32,013 nt of DNA from contig NZ_BCVN01000023.1 of NCBI RefSeq assembly GCF_001591765.1, positions 1 to 32,013 of the forward strand, given 5' to 3'. The stretch is from Pseudolactococcus raffinolactis NBRC 100932. Its GTDB lineage: Bacteria > Bacillota > Bacilli > Lactobacillales > Streptococcaceae. Below are positions 10,158-19,400 of this stretch, piece after piece. The notes under the pieces are model-generated. The model saw only the letters and a program-made list of their open reading frames with translations. It searched no databases and was not told where the DNA came from. The stretch's first letter is position 1; every line of letters starts with the position of its first letter. The translations under genes and the position numbers were made by a program.

Positions 10158-10877
10158 TTAGTTATCCTTTTGTTGATTTTTCTGCTTTAGGAAAGCTGAG
10201 CATGCGGCATCTTGTTCGGCAATTTTTTTGGATTTCCCTTTGCCGTGACCAATCGGGTGGCCTTCAAATACCACATCCACCTCAAAAACAGGTGCATGCA
10301 CCGGACCACTTTTCCCAACAACGACATATTCGAGTGGAATTTTATTATTTTTGTCGATCTGACCTGCTGTATAAAAAATTTCTTGTAAGGCCGACTTGTA
10401 GTCAGTCACTTTATCATAAGAGCCATTTTCAATCTCAGGAATCATCACGTCATAAATAAACTGCTTAACTGCAGCCAAGTCTTTATCCATCAAAAGTGCC
10501 CCAAGAAAGGCTTCAAATAGATTTTCTAGATTGGCATCATTTTCACGCCCACCACTTTTTTCTTCGCCATTCCCAAGTTTGAGGTACTGATCAAACCCTA
10601 ATTTACGCGAAAAGTCCGCAAGAGATTCTCTGCGAACGATTGAAATTTTCTTTTCAGTTAAAACACCCTCACGCTCATGCGGGTAGGCTTTGTAGAGGTA
10701 TTCGACAATGATAAATCCTAGCGCCGCGTCTCCTAAAAATTCTAAGCGTTCATTATGAAAGACGCTTGAGTTTTTATGCTCAAAATAATAAGATTTGTGT
10801 GTAAAAGCCTCTTCTAACAACTCAGGCTTATTGAAATTAATCTGATAGTCTCTTAATTTTTCTTGTAAAGTTTCCAT
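10158..10877 (-). CDS. rnc: Ribonuclease III
   Basis: Double-strand-specific endoribonuclease that processes rRNA precursors and regulates mRNAs. It is 239 residues when started at ATG 10877 (METLQEKLRDY). The RNase III signature NERLEFLGDAALG is at 42-54, with the expected acidic residues Glu46 and Asp50, and the second catalytic cluster is in NLFEAFLGALLMD. The dsRNA-binding domain occupies about residues 160-236 and ends in KGKSKKIAEQDAA. An upstream in-frame ATG at 10913 would lie upstream of the -10 box, so I prefer 10877. No Shine-Dalgarno sequence precedes this ATG, and the -10 box is only 7 nt away, suggesting a leaderless mRNA. First gene of the rnc-smc-HAD-ftsY operon. Confidence 0.96.
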   Translation of the reverse strand: METLQEKLRDYQINFNKPELLEEAFTHKSYYFEHKNSSVFHNERLEFLGDAALGFIIVEYLYKAYPHEREGVLTEKKISIVRRESLADFSRKLGFDQYLKLGNGEEKSGGRENDANLENLFEAFLGALLMDKDLAAVKQFIYDVMIPEIENGSYDKVTDYKSALQEIFYTAGQIDKNNKIPLEYVVVGKSGPVHAPVFEVDVVFEGHPIGHGKGKSKKIAEQDAACSAFLKQKNQQKDN

Positions 10878-10884
10878 TGTTTCT

Positions 10885-10893
10885 ATTATATCA
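10885..10893 (-). promoter_or_regulatory. rnc extended -10 promoter
   Basis: On the minus strand TGATATAAT (10893-10885), a perfect extended -10, is followed by 7 nt and then the rnc ATG. No good -35 is visible, which is acceptable for TGn promoters. A near copy of this stretch is found at 20029-20066 downstream of the HD-hydrolase gene. Confidence 0.6.
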
Positions 10894-11105
10894 AAAAGTA
10901 CTGACTTTCGCACTTTCCCGTCAAGTGTTATAAGGGGCTATTATTTCTAAGACTTGGCAAAATAATCATCATGCGCTTCAGATAACCAGGGATGGATAAC
11001 CAATAAATTACTATCGTATAAATAGGCAGTAAAAAATTTTGCTGCTGCTTCGAGGAATTAATCAAAAGCACGCATCAAGTCTGTTTGATAAGGCAGCGTC
11101 CCCCT
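10886..11105. repeat. Direct repeat copy A flanking the island
   Basis: Aligns without gaps to 20030-20249 (constant offset 9144), about 154 of 220 bases identical by hand count. Identity is highest at the two ends, including 32 of the first 35 bases (rnc promoter side). Copy A contains the rnc promoter region and a broken 3' end of an HD-hydrolase gene. Confidence 0.75.
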
Positions 11106-11107
11106 CG
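10947..11107 (-). pseudogene. Remnant of a YqeK-like HD hydrolase, C-terminal part
   Basis: Reading the minus strand, about 50 codons match the C-terminus of the intact gene at 20085-20711. The remnant reads LPYQTDLMRAFD, a stop, then AAAKFFTAYLYDSNLLVIHP and WLSEAHDDYFAKS. The intact protein has PPYLTDLLRAFDQ, a block ending DSDLLVVHPWLREVYGVYF. The stop replaces the Gln after RAFD. Upstream of 11107 homology ends abruptly, so there is no 5' part and the fragment cannot be functional. It is a leftover of duplication or allelic replacement at the island edge. Confidence 0.75.
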
Positions 11108-11532
11108 CTTAACGACTTCCTTATTTCTAAGACTCGGTTTCCCTCCTGCTATTTTTGTGAACATTTCGTTAATTTTCAATCGAAAACCCTTTGAACAATT
11201 GGCCTGTACGCTCAAGCAGAACGGACGTCACATGCCCGACTAATCATCTGAGTATCTGTCCATTCTCCACATTGAACAATCACCTGTTAATCCCCAAAAA
11301 AGTTTTTTGAAGCACCGTATTACCGTGACCCAAAGCATGAGAAACAGAAGTCGCTTCAAGTTAGTAAGTCAGCACCTCCTGAAACTGTTCTAAATACCGA
11401 TTGACCATAGATCGCTCAATAAAGTTACCATTTCCTTAAAGGAAGATAAAAATCAGAGTGAGTCGTGTTCTTATTTTTGAACGCAGAAAAAGACTCTATC
11501 AAATTTGACAGAATCTCATCTACAGATAAATA
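11108..11532. other. Degenerate non-coding stretch at island edge
   Basis: About 425 bp with no intact gene. Minus-strand reading frames at 11137-11450 give short coding-like runs interrupted by stops (for example SMVNRYLEQFQEVLTY then a stop, and SHALGHGNTVLQKTFLGIN), which looks like decayed coding DNA I cannot identify. The 14-mer TTATTTCTAAGACT occurs at 10941 and again at 11121. No clear terminator for the helicase gene is visible. Confidence 0.4.
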
Positions 11533-14500
11533 TTATACCACCAAAATCCCAGCAATAACCTCAAGCTTAGAAGTATCATTATTTACCTTACTTTTAACAG
11601 AAGAGTGTTCTTCCTCCATTAATTTTCCTATATTTTCAATATTAAAAACTTCAACAAACCTCTTCAAATTCTTCCAGATATTTTGGGTAATTTTAGAAGT
11701 ACTTAGTTGTCCGTTTTCACCACGTAAATTTCTCAAGAAAAGTTGTTGTTCTGCAGTAAATCCCCGATTACTGAGTGAATAAGCAACAGATTTAAATTCT
11801 TTTCCACTTACTCCTTGCTCTTTAAAATTTATTCTAAAATTTCGCATATTATCAATCAAATGTGATCGTAGTTCTGAAATATAAGCTGGCTGTTGTTCAA
11901 TCTCATTCACTGATTTTAAATTTGAGTTATATGTTGTAACTATTTTCTCAATAATCTCTCTTCCATCACCAGTTAGTTGATTGATCGTTTCATCAACTTG
12001 CTCAATTTCAATTAAAGCTGTCTTACCAATCAATTCTCTCGTTCTATATTCGGAGTCAACAAAACTTATTTGAGAGGAATCTTTTAAGCTCCATATCTCA
12101 GGCACGGTTGATTCAATATATTTTCCATTGATATCATTTAAAATTCCTGTAGCCAAAACTAAAGGTTCTGATTTATAAACAAACGAATATGGAAAGGCAT
12201 AATAATCAACATCTTTCACAAAATCATCACCTATTTCATCATAAAACTTTTTAACACGCTCACGAGCTTCAAATTCAGATACTGAAGCAACAAGTTCTTC
12301 TTGACCTTTAGTTGCTTTAATATTTTCATCTTTAAGACTTGAAATAAGTCCTTTATACTGTCCTTTATTTATAAAAGGTAATTTGAAAACTCCCTCTGTA
12401 TCTACTGTCGCCCCTTTAGCTTTTCCTTCAAAGCGTTCTGAAAGTTTCAACTCCGCACTAATAATTTCTTCTGATGGAAAGGCATAAACAAAAATCATAT
12501 TTTCACCGTTTGATTTTGGACGGTCAATACGTCCAATACGTTGTTCCAATCTCATTGGATTATATGGAAGCTCGATTGTCATTACGTGTCCTGCATCTTG
12601 CAAGTTTTGACCAGTTGAGATCGCATCTGTTCCTACTAAAACTGAAATTTCTGTATTATCAAAGAGTTTATAAGATTTGGATATTGGTGAAAAGCGTCCT
12701 AGAACGTCTATTTTAGAAGCTTCATCATAATTTATCCTAGCTAAGCCACCATGTATCATCCCTATACCAGCTAATAATAGTTCATCATCTTTTATCAGCT
12801 CCTTAAAATAATCTTCAACAGTATCAGCAAATTCTGAGAATACAAGTACTTTTTCCCCGCGCAATACCGCATTTTTTATTTGAGAAATAACAATTTTCTG
12901 TTTTTCATCTTGTTTTGAGACAACTTCCCACGCTAACAGAATTTCATCTAAATCTCTGATATCATCATTACTGTCTTCAAGCATCATTGATAGTATTTCC
13001 GAACGAGATTGCTCTGTTAATCGCTCATCAACTAAACGAATTCTATCTTTTTGGGCTTTATTTAGAATGTTATCAGTATCTTCAAACTCATTTCCAAAAT
13101 CGAAACTATCCTCATCCTCTTTTACCGTATCAGCATATTCTTCACTAATTTTGGCATAAAAATAGTTTTTTATCGTTGAAATACTCTCTTTTTGTAATCC
13201 TTGAATTTCATCCTGGAATTTTTCTAACTTATTTTTTATATTTCTCAAACTAATACCAAAAGCAGCGTTACTAGAATCCGCACGACGTAATAATTGGAAC
13301 CTTTGACGTAAAATAACGTTACTTTCTTTATTTGGTCCAAAATATTGCCAGATTGTGTCTTGATAAGGTAACTTCAATGTAATCAATCGTTCTAAAATTT
13401 CACTTAAAGCATTAGAAACTTCAGTTGAATAGCCAATCGTAAATGGAGTTTCGCCATCTTCAAGTGGAAATTTTCGACTTGGATATCTGTCTGATAAGTA
13501 TTTATCTTCTGCCAAACTTGCGCGAGTTCGTTGATAATATAAATCTTTCCAAAATTCTACATAGGCTTCTTGATTATAATCACCCTTTACATCATAAAGA
13601 ATTTTTTCTCTATTCGTTAAAACATAATTGTAATATTGACGTGAGGTGGGAACTTTAGTCAGATTCAAAAAGAGTAATCCTAATCTTATCACATCTTCAC
13701 GAGAATTATTCCACGGTGTTGCAGTCAGAAGAAGCCCTCTTAAAGTTCTACTTTGTGTGACTCTAGCATATTCAATCATTGCTTTCATGTTTTTATATGC
13801 TTGATTACTCTGACGTAAAAAACCTTCATGAGCTTCATCAATAACAACAAGTGCATAAGTTTCAGCATAATACTGAATTGCTTTTTCATCTAGCCCAGTA
13901 AATTTTTGTCGAGTGGTGATATCAAATTTTGAGCGGTCAATCTCAACATTCTTTAATTCTTCCAACCATTGTTCACGCAAACGATCATTTGCTAAGATTA
14001 ATATCTTTCTTTTATCATCTTTTAAAGACAAATCCTGCAAATATAGTTTCATAATACTTGCCACCTCAAGTGTTTTTCCTAAACCAACTCCATCTGCTAA
14101 GACTTGCGTATCAAATTCTTTCAAAACTTGATAAACGTGTTGAATACCATAAAACTGATGAGCAAAGAACTTATTGCCATCATCTCGACTTGGATAAGGA
14201 AGGTCTTGTTCGATTTTTTTAATACGAGTAATCAAGTTTTTAGGTGCTTTTTTACCAAAATACTTCCCTAAATTCCAATAAAAATATTCTACTGGAGTAA
14301 ATTTAACTTTAGGTTTAGCAAATTTATTTTTCTGGTCATCTAAGTCAGCTATCAACTCGTCTGCATAAGCAACTGAGTATTCATGCCACATTTCATCAAA
14401 CCAACTTCGGATAGGTGGGAAAGAATCACTTGAGAATATATTTAATTCCCGATTAGCAACAAGTCCACCGTAAGTAAAGTTTGAAGAACTAATTAATACA

Positions 14501-14976
14501 CTACCTGTTCTTGAACTTTCTGTTTCTGAGAACATATATGCTTTCCCATGCAAAAAAGCAATATCAGCTTTGGAGTGCGTTTCATAGAATTTTTCATCTA
14601 CAAATATTTTCACTTCAATTCTTCCTGTTTGAATCCATTCAACCAATTGTTGATAGAATCGGTTATCCAAGTAAAAATTTTCAGTGCTATAATCCGCAGA
14701 ACCCTCAGCTATCTGAAAGAATTTTCTTGATTCCGAATTCTTTGTATCATATTGATTACTCAATAATAATTCAATTTTATTTTGGTCTGATCGTGAAAAA
14801 AAGTTTCTAAAATCATCTTCAAGCTCTGCAACTCCACTTAAACGAAAGTAGCCACTTGCAATTTTTATATTGCCATTTTCAGCCATTAACCCAGCTATCG
14901 CACCACGCATGGTTCTTTCTTTATTGTCAATTCGATTCTCATCGCCAATCTTAGGTACATAGTTATCTACTGCCAT
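11533..14976 (-). CDS. PLD-nuclease/SNF2-family helicase fusion, defence-associated
   Basis: A 1147-residue two-module protein. Residues about 1-200 form a phospholipase-D-like nuclease domain with one HxK motif (His143-Gly-Lys145) and the following GSVLISSSN (159-166), the single-motif form that works as a dimer in nucleases. Residues about 250-850 form a superfamily 2 SNF2-like ATPase: motif I ADGVGLGKT with Lys301, DEAH at 380-383, motif III LLLTATPWNN, and motifs V-VI GTDAISTGQNLQDAGH and QRIGRIDRP (812-820). The remaining 300 residues are of unknown role. ATG 14976 has AGGAGAGG just upstream and overlaps the recombinase gene by 14 bp. I infer that it is the translocase/nuclease partner of the methyltransferase at 16430-19537. 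DISARM DrmD is a distant alternative, but no drmA, drmB or drmC is present. Confidence 0.85.
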   Translation of the reverse strand: MAVDNYVPKIGDENRIDNKERTMRGAIAGLMAENGNIKIASGYFRLSGVAELEDDFRNFFSRSDQNKIELLLSNQYDTKNSESRKFFQIAEGSADYSTENFYLDNRFYQQLVEWIQTGRIEVKIFVDEKFYETHSKADIAFLHGKAYMFSETESSRTGSVLISSSNFTYGGLVANRELNIFSSDSFPPIRSWFDEMWHEYSVAYADELIADLDDQKNKFAKPKVKFTPVEYFYWNLGKYFGKKAPKNLITRIKKIEQDLPYPSRDDGNKFFAHQFYGIQHVYQVLKEFDTQVLADGVGLGKTLEVASIMKLYLQDLSLKDDKRKILILANDRLREQWLEELKNVEIDRSKFDITTRQKFTGLDEKAIQYYAETYALVVIDEAHEGFLRQSNQAYKNMKAMIEYARVTQSRTLRGLLLTATPWNNSREDVIRLGLLFLNLTKVPTSRQYYNYVLTNREKILYDVKGDYNQEAYVEFWKDLYYQRTRASLAEDKYLSDRYPSRKFPLEDGETPFTIGYSTEVSNALSEILERLITLKLPYQDTIWQYFGPNKESNVILRQRFQLLRRADSSNAAFGISLRNIKNKLEKFQDEIQGLQKESISTIKNYFYAKISEEYADTVKEDEDSFDFGNEFEDTDNILNKAQKDRIRLVDERLTEQSRSEILSMMLEDSNDDIRDLDEILLAWEVVSKQDEKQKIVISQIKNAVLRGEKVLVFSEFADTVEDYFKELIKDDELLLAGIGMIHGGLARINYDEASKIDVLGRFSPISKSYKLFDNTEISVLVGTDAISTGQNLQDAGHVMTIELPYNPMRLEQRIGRIDRPKSNGENMIFVYAFPSEEIISAELKLSERFEGKAKGATVDTEGVFKLPFINKGQYKGLISSLKDENIKATKGQEELVASVSEFEARERVKKFYDEIGDDFVKDVDYYAFPYSFVYKSEPLVLATGILNDINGKYIESTVPEIWSLKDSSQISFVDSEYRTRELIGKTALIEIEQVDETINQLTGDGREIIEKIVTTYNSNLKSVNEIEQQPAYISELRSHLIDNMRNFRINFKEQGVSGKEFKSVAYSLSNRGFTAEQQLFLRNLRGENGQLSTSKITQNIWKNLKRFVEVFNIENIGKLMEEEHSSVKSKVNNDTSKLEVIAGILVV

Positions 14977-15568
14977 TTTCCTCTCCTAATAATTTAGTTA
15001 CTGTTGCTCGATTCACACCATATTCAACAGCTATTTTCTGAAATGATAAACCAGATGCACGTAATCTTAAAATCTCTGCTTGATGTCCATAAAGCTTGTA
15101 AGTTTGAATCTTTGCTAGACCTTTAGGCCGTCCTAAAATGATACCCTCTGCCTTTTTACGTGCAAGAGCCTCTTTAGTACGTTGTGAGATAAGATTACGC
15201 TCAATCTCTGCTGAAAGACTAAAGGCAAAGGCTAGAACTTTAGAATTGATATTATTTCCAAGTTCATAGCCTTCTTTTACAGTTAAAAGTGTAATTTCAT
15301 TTTCCATCAAATAATTCAGCATGGACATTATTTGCAATAAATTCCTTCCTAACCGAGAAAGTTCACTAATAATTAAAATATCATCTTTTGTCAATTGTTC
15401 AAGTAACTCACCAAGCAATCTTTCATTTGCTTTTTTGCTTCCACTTACTGTTTCAGAAGTCCAATTTTCAACTGTCAAGCCTCTTATTTTAGCAAACTCT
15501 TTGATTTCAAAACGTTGATTTTCTACTGTTTGCTTGTCTGTACTTACTCTGATATAACCATAAATCAT
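14963..15568 (-). CDS. Serine recombinase (Mpi/Hin/Pin-type DNA invertase)
   Basis: A 201-residue small serine recombinase. The N-terminal catalytic domain starts MIYGYIRVSTDKQTVENQ with catalytic Ser9 next to Arg7. Further landmarks are SELSRLGRN, LAFAFSLSAEIERNLISQRTKEAL and the arm GRPKG. The C-terminal HTH is LRASGLSFQKIAVEYGVNRATV. The wording is close to the Bacteroides Mpi master invertase as I recall it. The ATG is preceded by AGGA and lies only 25 bp outside the left inverted repeat. Its position next to the 130-bp repeats makes it the likely enzyme flipping the segment 15593-17339. Its 3' end overlaps the helicase gene. It could act as a resolvase instead, but no transposon is present. 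Confidence 0.92.
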   Translation of the reverse strand: MIYGYIRVSTDKQTVENQRFEIKEFAKIRGLTVENWTSETVSGSKKANERLLGELLEQLTKDDILIISELSRLGRNLLQIMSMLNYLMENEITLLTVKEGYELGNNINSKVLAFAFSLSAEIERNLISQRTKEALARKKAEGIILGRPKGLAKIQTYKLYGHQAEILRLRASGLSFQKIAVEYGVNRATVTKLLGEENGSR

Positions 15569-15592
15569 GTTTCATTCCTGCTTTCTTTAAAG

Positions 15593-15722
15593 GAGCGATT
15601 ATATTGAGCAGAATAAGTTGAACGTTTCTTATCAAAAAGATGAAAGTTGGACGATTCTGTCACCAATTGAGCAGAGTATTAAACAGAAAATTGAATCTGT
15701 TGGAACACCACTTAAAGATTGG
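15593..15722 (+). repeat. Left inverted repeat of the specificity switch
   Basis: This 130-bp stretch is the reverse complement of 17210-17339 with a single difference (T at 15677, pairing with 17255). It starts GAGCGATTATATTGAGCAG and ends CTTAAAGATTGG. It encodes the start of the target-recognition region (NVSYQKDESWTILSPIEQ). It contains TTATCAAAAAGA (15629-15640), which resembles a Hin/Gin crossover half-site, but this is a weak hint. Confidence 0.93.
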
Positions 15723-16442
15723 AATATAAAAATCAATCGAGGTATTCTGACTGGTTTTAATGAAGCCTTCATCATCAGCGGGGAAAAACGAGATGAATTA
15801 ATCGCACAAGATCCAAATTCTGCTGAGATTATACGACCGATTTTGCGTGGCAGAGACATCAAGAAATACAATTATGAATTCGCTAATTTGTATCTAATAT
15901 GCACTTTTCCTGCTAAAAAATATAACATTAATAATTTTCCGGCAGTTAAAGATTATCTACTAACTTTTGGAAAAAGAAAATTAGAGCAATCAGGCGAAAA
16001 GGATATTGATGGTATTTTAGGAAATAATGCCCGCAAGAAAACCAATAATAAATGGTTTGAAACACAGGATAGTATAGCCTATTGGGACGTTTTTTCTAAA
16101 CCAAAAATCATTTATCCGAACATGACAAAGTATTTACCTTTTTATTTAGATAATAATGGATTTATGACTAACCAAAAATGCTTTATTATATCTGGTGAAA
16201 ACCTTAATTATCTCACTAGTTTCCTAAACTCAGATGTTTTTAAAGTATGTTTTAAAGAGTATTTTCCAGAATTACAAGGAGGAACTAAGGAGTTGAGCAA
16301 GGTTTTTTTTGAGAAGATTCCTATCCCTCGGCCTATTGAAGATATTATTTTATCAGAAGAAGATGTTTGTGGTCTATATGATTTCACAGAGTCTGAAAAA
16401 AACTGGATTCAACAAGATTATCAGTCCTACTACCCTTCATAG
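15618..16442 (+). CDS. Silent alternative target-recognition cassette
   Basis: A 274-residue open frame starting formally at a TTG inside the left repeat. There is no Shine-Dalgarno sequence or ATG, and a TAA closes the frame at 15588-15590, so it is not an independent gene. Its first about 34 residues equal methyltransferase residues 743-776. After the repeat it diverges but keeps family landmarks: TGFNEAFIISGEKR, RPILRGRDIKKYNYEFA, then KPKIIYPNMTKYLPF and a FFEKIPIPRP stretch, as in TaqI-like C-terminal specificity domains of Eco57I-type methyltransferases. It is expected to be expressed only after inversion fuses it to the methyltransferase. Confidence 0.85.
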   Translation: MNVSYQKDESWTILSPIEQSIKQKIESVGTPLKDWNIKINRGILTGFNEAFIISGEKRDELIAQDPNSAEIIRPILRGRDIKKYNYEFANLYLICTFPAKKYNINNFPAVKDYLLTFGKRKLEQSGEKDIDGILGNNARKKTNNKWFETQDSIAYWDVFSKPKIIYPNMTKYLPFYLDNNGFMTNQKCFIISGENLNYLTSFLNSDVFKVCFKEYFPELQGGTKELSKVFFEKIPIPRPIEDIILSEEDVCGLYDFTESEKNWIQQDYQSYYPS

Positions 16443-19400
16443 TTATTAAGGAAGTCGGTTTCTTCTAGAGAAAAACCATATATATTATTAACCAAATCTA
16501 TTAATTTTAGTTCATTTGATTTTTGGTCTTGCTCATTATTTGTAGGTGTCGTTATATTATTTAGCAATTCAATAAATGGTTGTTGTTTTTGATTATTCGG
16601 TTTTGGAATTGGAAATAGTGCAATATTTTGAGCACCTATTTGAACATCTCCCATTCCTGTCTTATTCATATTAGTTATATCACTATACCAATATATAGCT
16701 TTAGAATTTAGAAAAATTACCAAATATTCTAAAAAGTTTCCGGTTAGTATATAGCATGCGTTATTCACAAGTTGCTCATTATTATCAATTGCAAAAGCAA
16801 GCTGATTACCTATAACTTTCCATATGATTTTTGGTTTAGAAAAATCGTCCATATATGCACAACGTCGAAGGTTATACGGTGTATCACCTTTATCTTGTCG
16901 CTTGCTAATTTGTTCCAAATATATATCAAGATGACTTTTAATTGCTGGGTAATTATTGATATCAATACTTGGAACTTTATTTCCAGTTGAATCTTTGTAT
17001 TCGTTATAGGTTGTAATCAGGTATTTATCCGCAAATTCATAAGAGTATCGCTTGATATCTTTGCCACGCAAAATCGGTCGTATAAGTTCAGCAGTTCGAG
17101 TACGTTCATCATAGGATCTGCAATTATCTAAAATTTCTTGCCGTTTTTCTTCAGATACGATAAAGGCTTCGTTAAAGCCAGTTTTGATACCATAATTGAT
17201 AGAAATATCCCAATCTTTAAGTGGTGTTCCAACAGATTCAATTTTCTGTTTAATGCTCTGCTCAATTGGTGACAGAATCGTCCAACTTTCATCTTTTTGA
17301 TAAGAAACGTTCAACTTATTCTGCTCAATATAATCGCTCATATTTTCTATGCGCTTTCTTGGCTCACGCGCACGTTTCACTAAGTCTATCGCTTCAAGCT
17401 CATCTTTATTGTCTGATTTATCAAGCGCCAAAATACTTGTATCAACCGTCGCACCAAACATTCCTGAGCCGAGATTAATTAAAAGATAGGGATTTGTATA
17501 ACCCAAGAAGTAATTTCTCAAAGATTTTCCGTATCCCGAACGCATATATTTGTTTGATGTAATAAATCCCAATTTCCCATTTGGTTTTAAAAGTTGTATC
17601 GCGCGTTCAAAAAACAATGTATAGATATCTCCTGTCGCTTCATAACTTTCAAATTCTCCAAGTTTTTTATAAACCTCTTTTTCTGTATCCGAAAAAATCT
17701 CCTTCTTTTGGAGCTGAATATATGGAGGGTTACCGAAAATAATATCAAAACCACCAGTGTAATTCCCCTCTCTATCAAAGAAAATCTCTGGAAGACTAAA
17801 TTCCAAAACGCCCATATTCTTCTCATCGAACGTCTTCAAAAATTCTACGTCTGAAATTTTCTTTGACTTCAGAGCAGTTACTGAAATCGTAGCAAATATT
17901 TTTTCAAGATGAAGCCTTTTTTCTTGGAAATCTTCCCCTTTTGAAGCCCACTTTTTCTTTTCTTCAACTAAATTCATAATGTCCGCTTTATAAGTCTTGA
18001 ACATCTCTAATTTCTTGTCTTCTGGAACAAGAGAAATAACGGAATTTTGATTTATTAAAGTCTTACCAATCAATTCTGGCAATTTATCTTGCTCATCACC
18101 TAATGATTCTAAAGTCAGCGCAAAACTAGAAACAATCAAAGCTTTCAAGTCCACATCAACCCCATAGATCATGTTATTGATGGCATATTTTTGAAACTCA
18201 GCCATAGAACTCAAAGCTTTTGTTTTTATTTCAGCGATGATTTGTTTAGTTCCAAGCGTCTTTTCTAACTCTACATACCAATTTCCTAATTTTCTAACAG
18301 CACCCGCTAAAAAAGTTCCACCACCACTCGTGATATCAGCCATTCTCAAATCAAGTACACTTCTTAATACTTTCTCTTTTTGAGAAGCAGGAGCGTCAAT
18401 AACACTCTGTTTGATTTCTTCCAATTTTTTACCAAGTGTAATATCAATAATGTAATCAGTAATTTTTGCGTTGGTATAAAAAGCTCCGAGATCTTTTTGT
18501 TGAGTGTTATCTTTACTATATTCCCAGTTTCCAGATGAACCTTTTACTAAGCTCATTTTTAAGGTTTGTTCGTACTGCTCACCAATTGTTCCTGGTGTGA
18601 TATCAGCTAAATCAAAGTCTAAATTCGTTGAGCTAGTCAATCCCCAACTTAGTGCATACTGTTCCTCAGTTAAAGTTTTTTCGATTTCTGTAGCTGCTTT
18701 AGCGATATCTGAAACATAAAGGTCTCCACCATAGATTTCTTCCATATATTGTGCTTGCTTTTCTTTAACATCTTGAATCGCTTTCTCATCAATAGACATT
18801 GCCTCGAAATCATCAAATAATGATATTTGTAATGACATTTTTTTAGGTTTATTTAGCAATATTTCTATTTCTTGTTGATTAAACTTAACATTATTTTCTA
18901 AAGCTTTATCAATTGAAGTACCAAGACCTACATTTAAAACTGATTTTTTTGCTCTATCTATTTCATAACCGAAACGACCTTCTAAAATACGAACAAGCAA
19001 ATACCTTAGAACTAGGGTATCTAAAACAGCAGAAATAACATCAGCATAATATTGAGATGTCATATCTAAATCTAAATTTTTAAAGAAGATATCTTTGATA
19101 ATTTTTTGGCATTTTTGTTCATCTTGAATTTTCTTCCAAAAGTTCAAACGCAGAATTCTTGTTTTTGAGACAAATTGTTCATCATCACTAATAGCAAAGC
19201 GAAAAAGTTCTATTTTAAATTCATCAGCAAGTAAAACATCTCCAAAATCTTCATCTTCTTGATAAACATTCTTTTCAACTAATACATCTGACTTCAAAGA
19301 ATCAAATTTATCAAGATATTTTGAATTGGCTCTTGAAATCTTATCAACTGTCAAAATCAAGCGACGACGATAATCTGCTGAATCAAAAATGATCATTGTT

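Larger units (their letters stand above)
15593..17339. mobile_element. Invertible DNA segment (target-recognition domain switch)
   Basis: A 1747-bp segment bounded by 130-bp inverted repeats, with a serine recombinase gene abutting its left edge. Inside are two convergent alternative C-termini of the methyltransferase: the one on the minus strand (to 16430) is currently in frame with the catalytic part, the one on the plus strand (to 16442) is silent. The two reading frames overlap tail to tail by 13 bp. Inversion would keep the frame exactly: the shared TTG codon at 15618 and its counterpart at 17314 stand in the same phase. The product would change from 1035 to about 1015 residues, with a different recognition domain. 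Confidence 0.88.

Noticed and set aside
14963-15568. Transposon resolvase interpretation of the serine recombinase
   Set aside because: There is no transposase, terminal repeat or res array, whereas 130-bp inverted repeats lie adjacent.
15618-16442. Independent plus-strand gene in the invertible segment
   Set aside because: It starts at a TTG within the repeat without a ribosome site, and the frame is closed just upstream. It is better read as a silent cassette.
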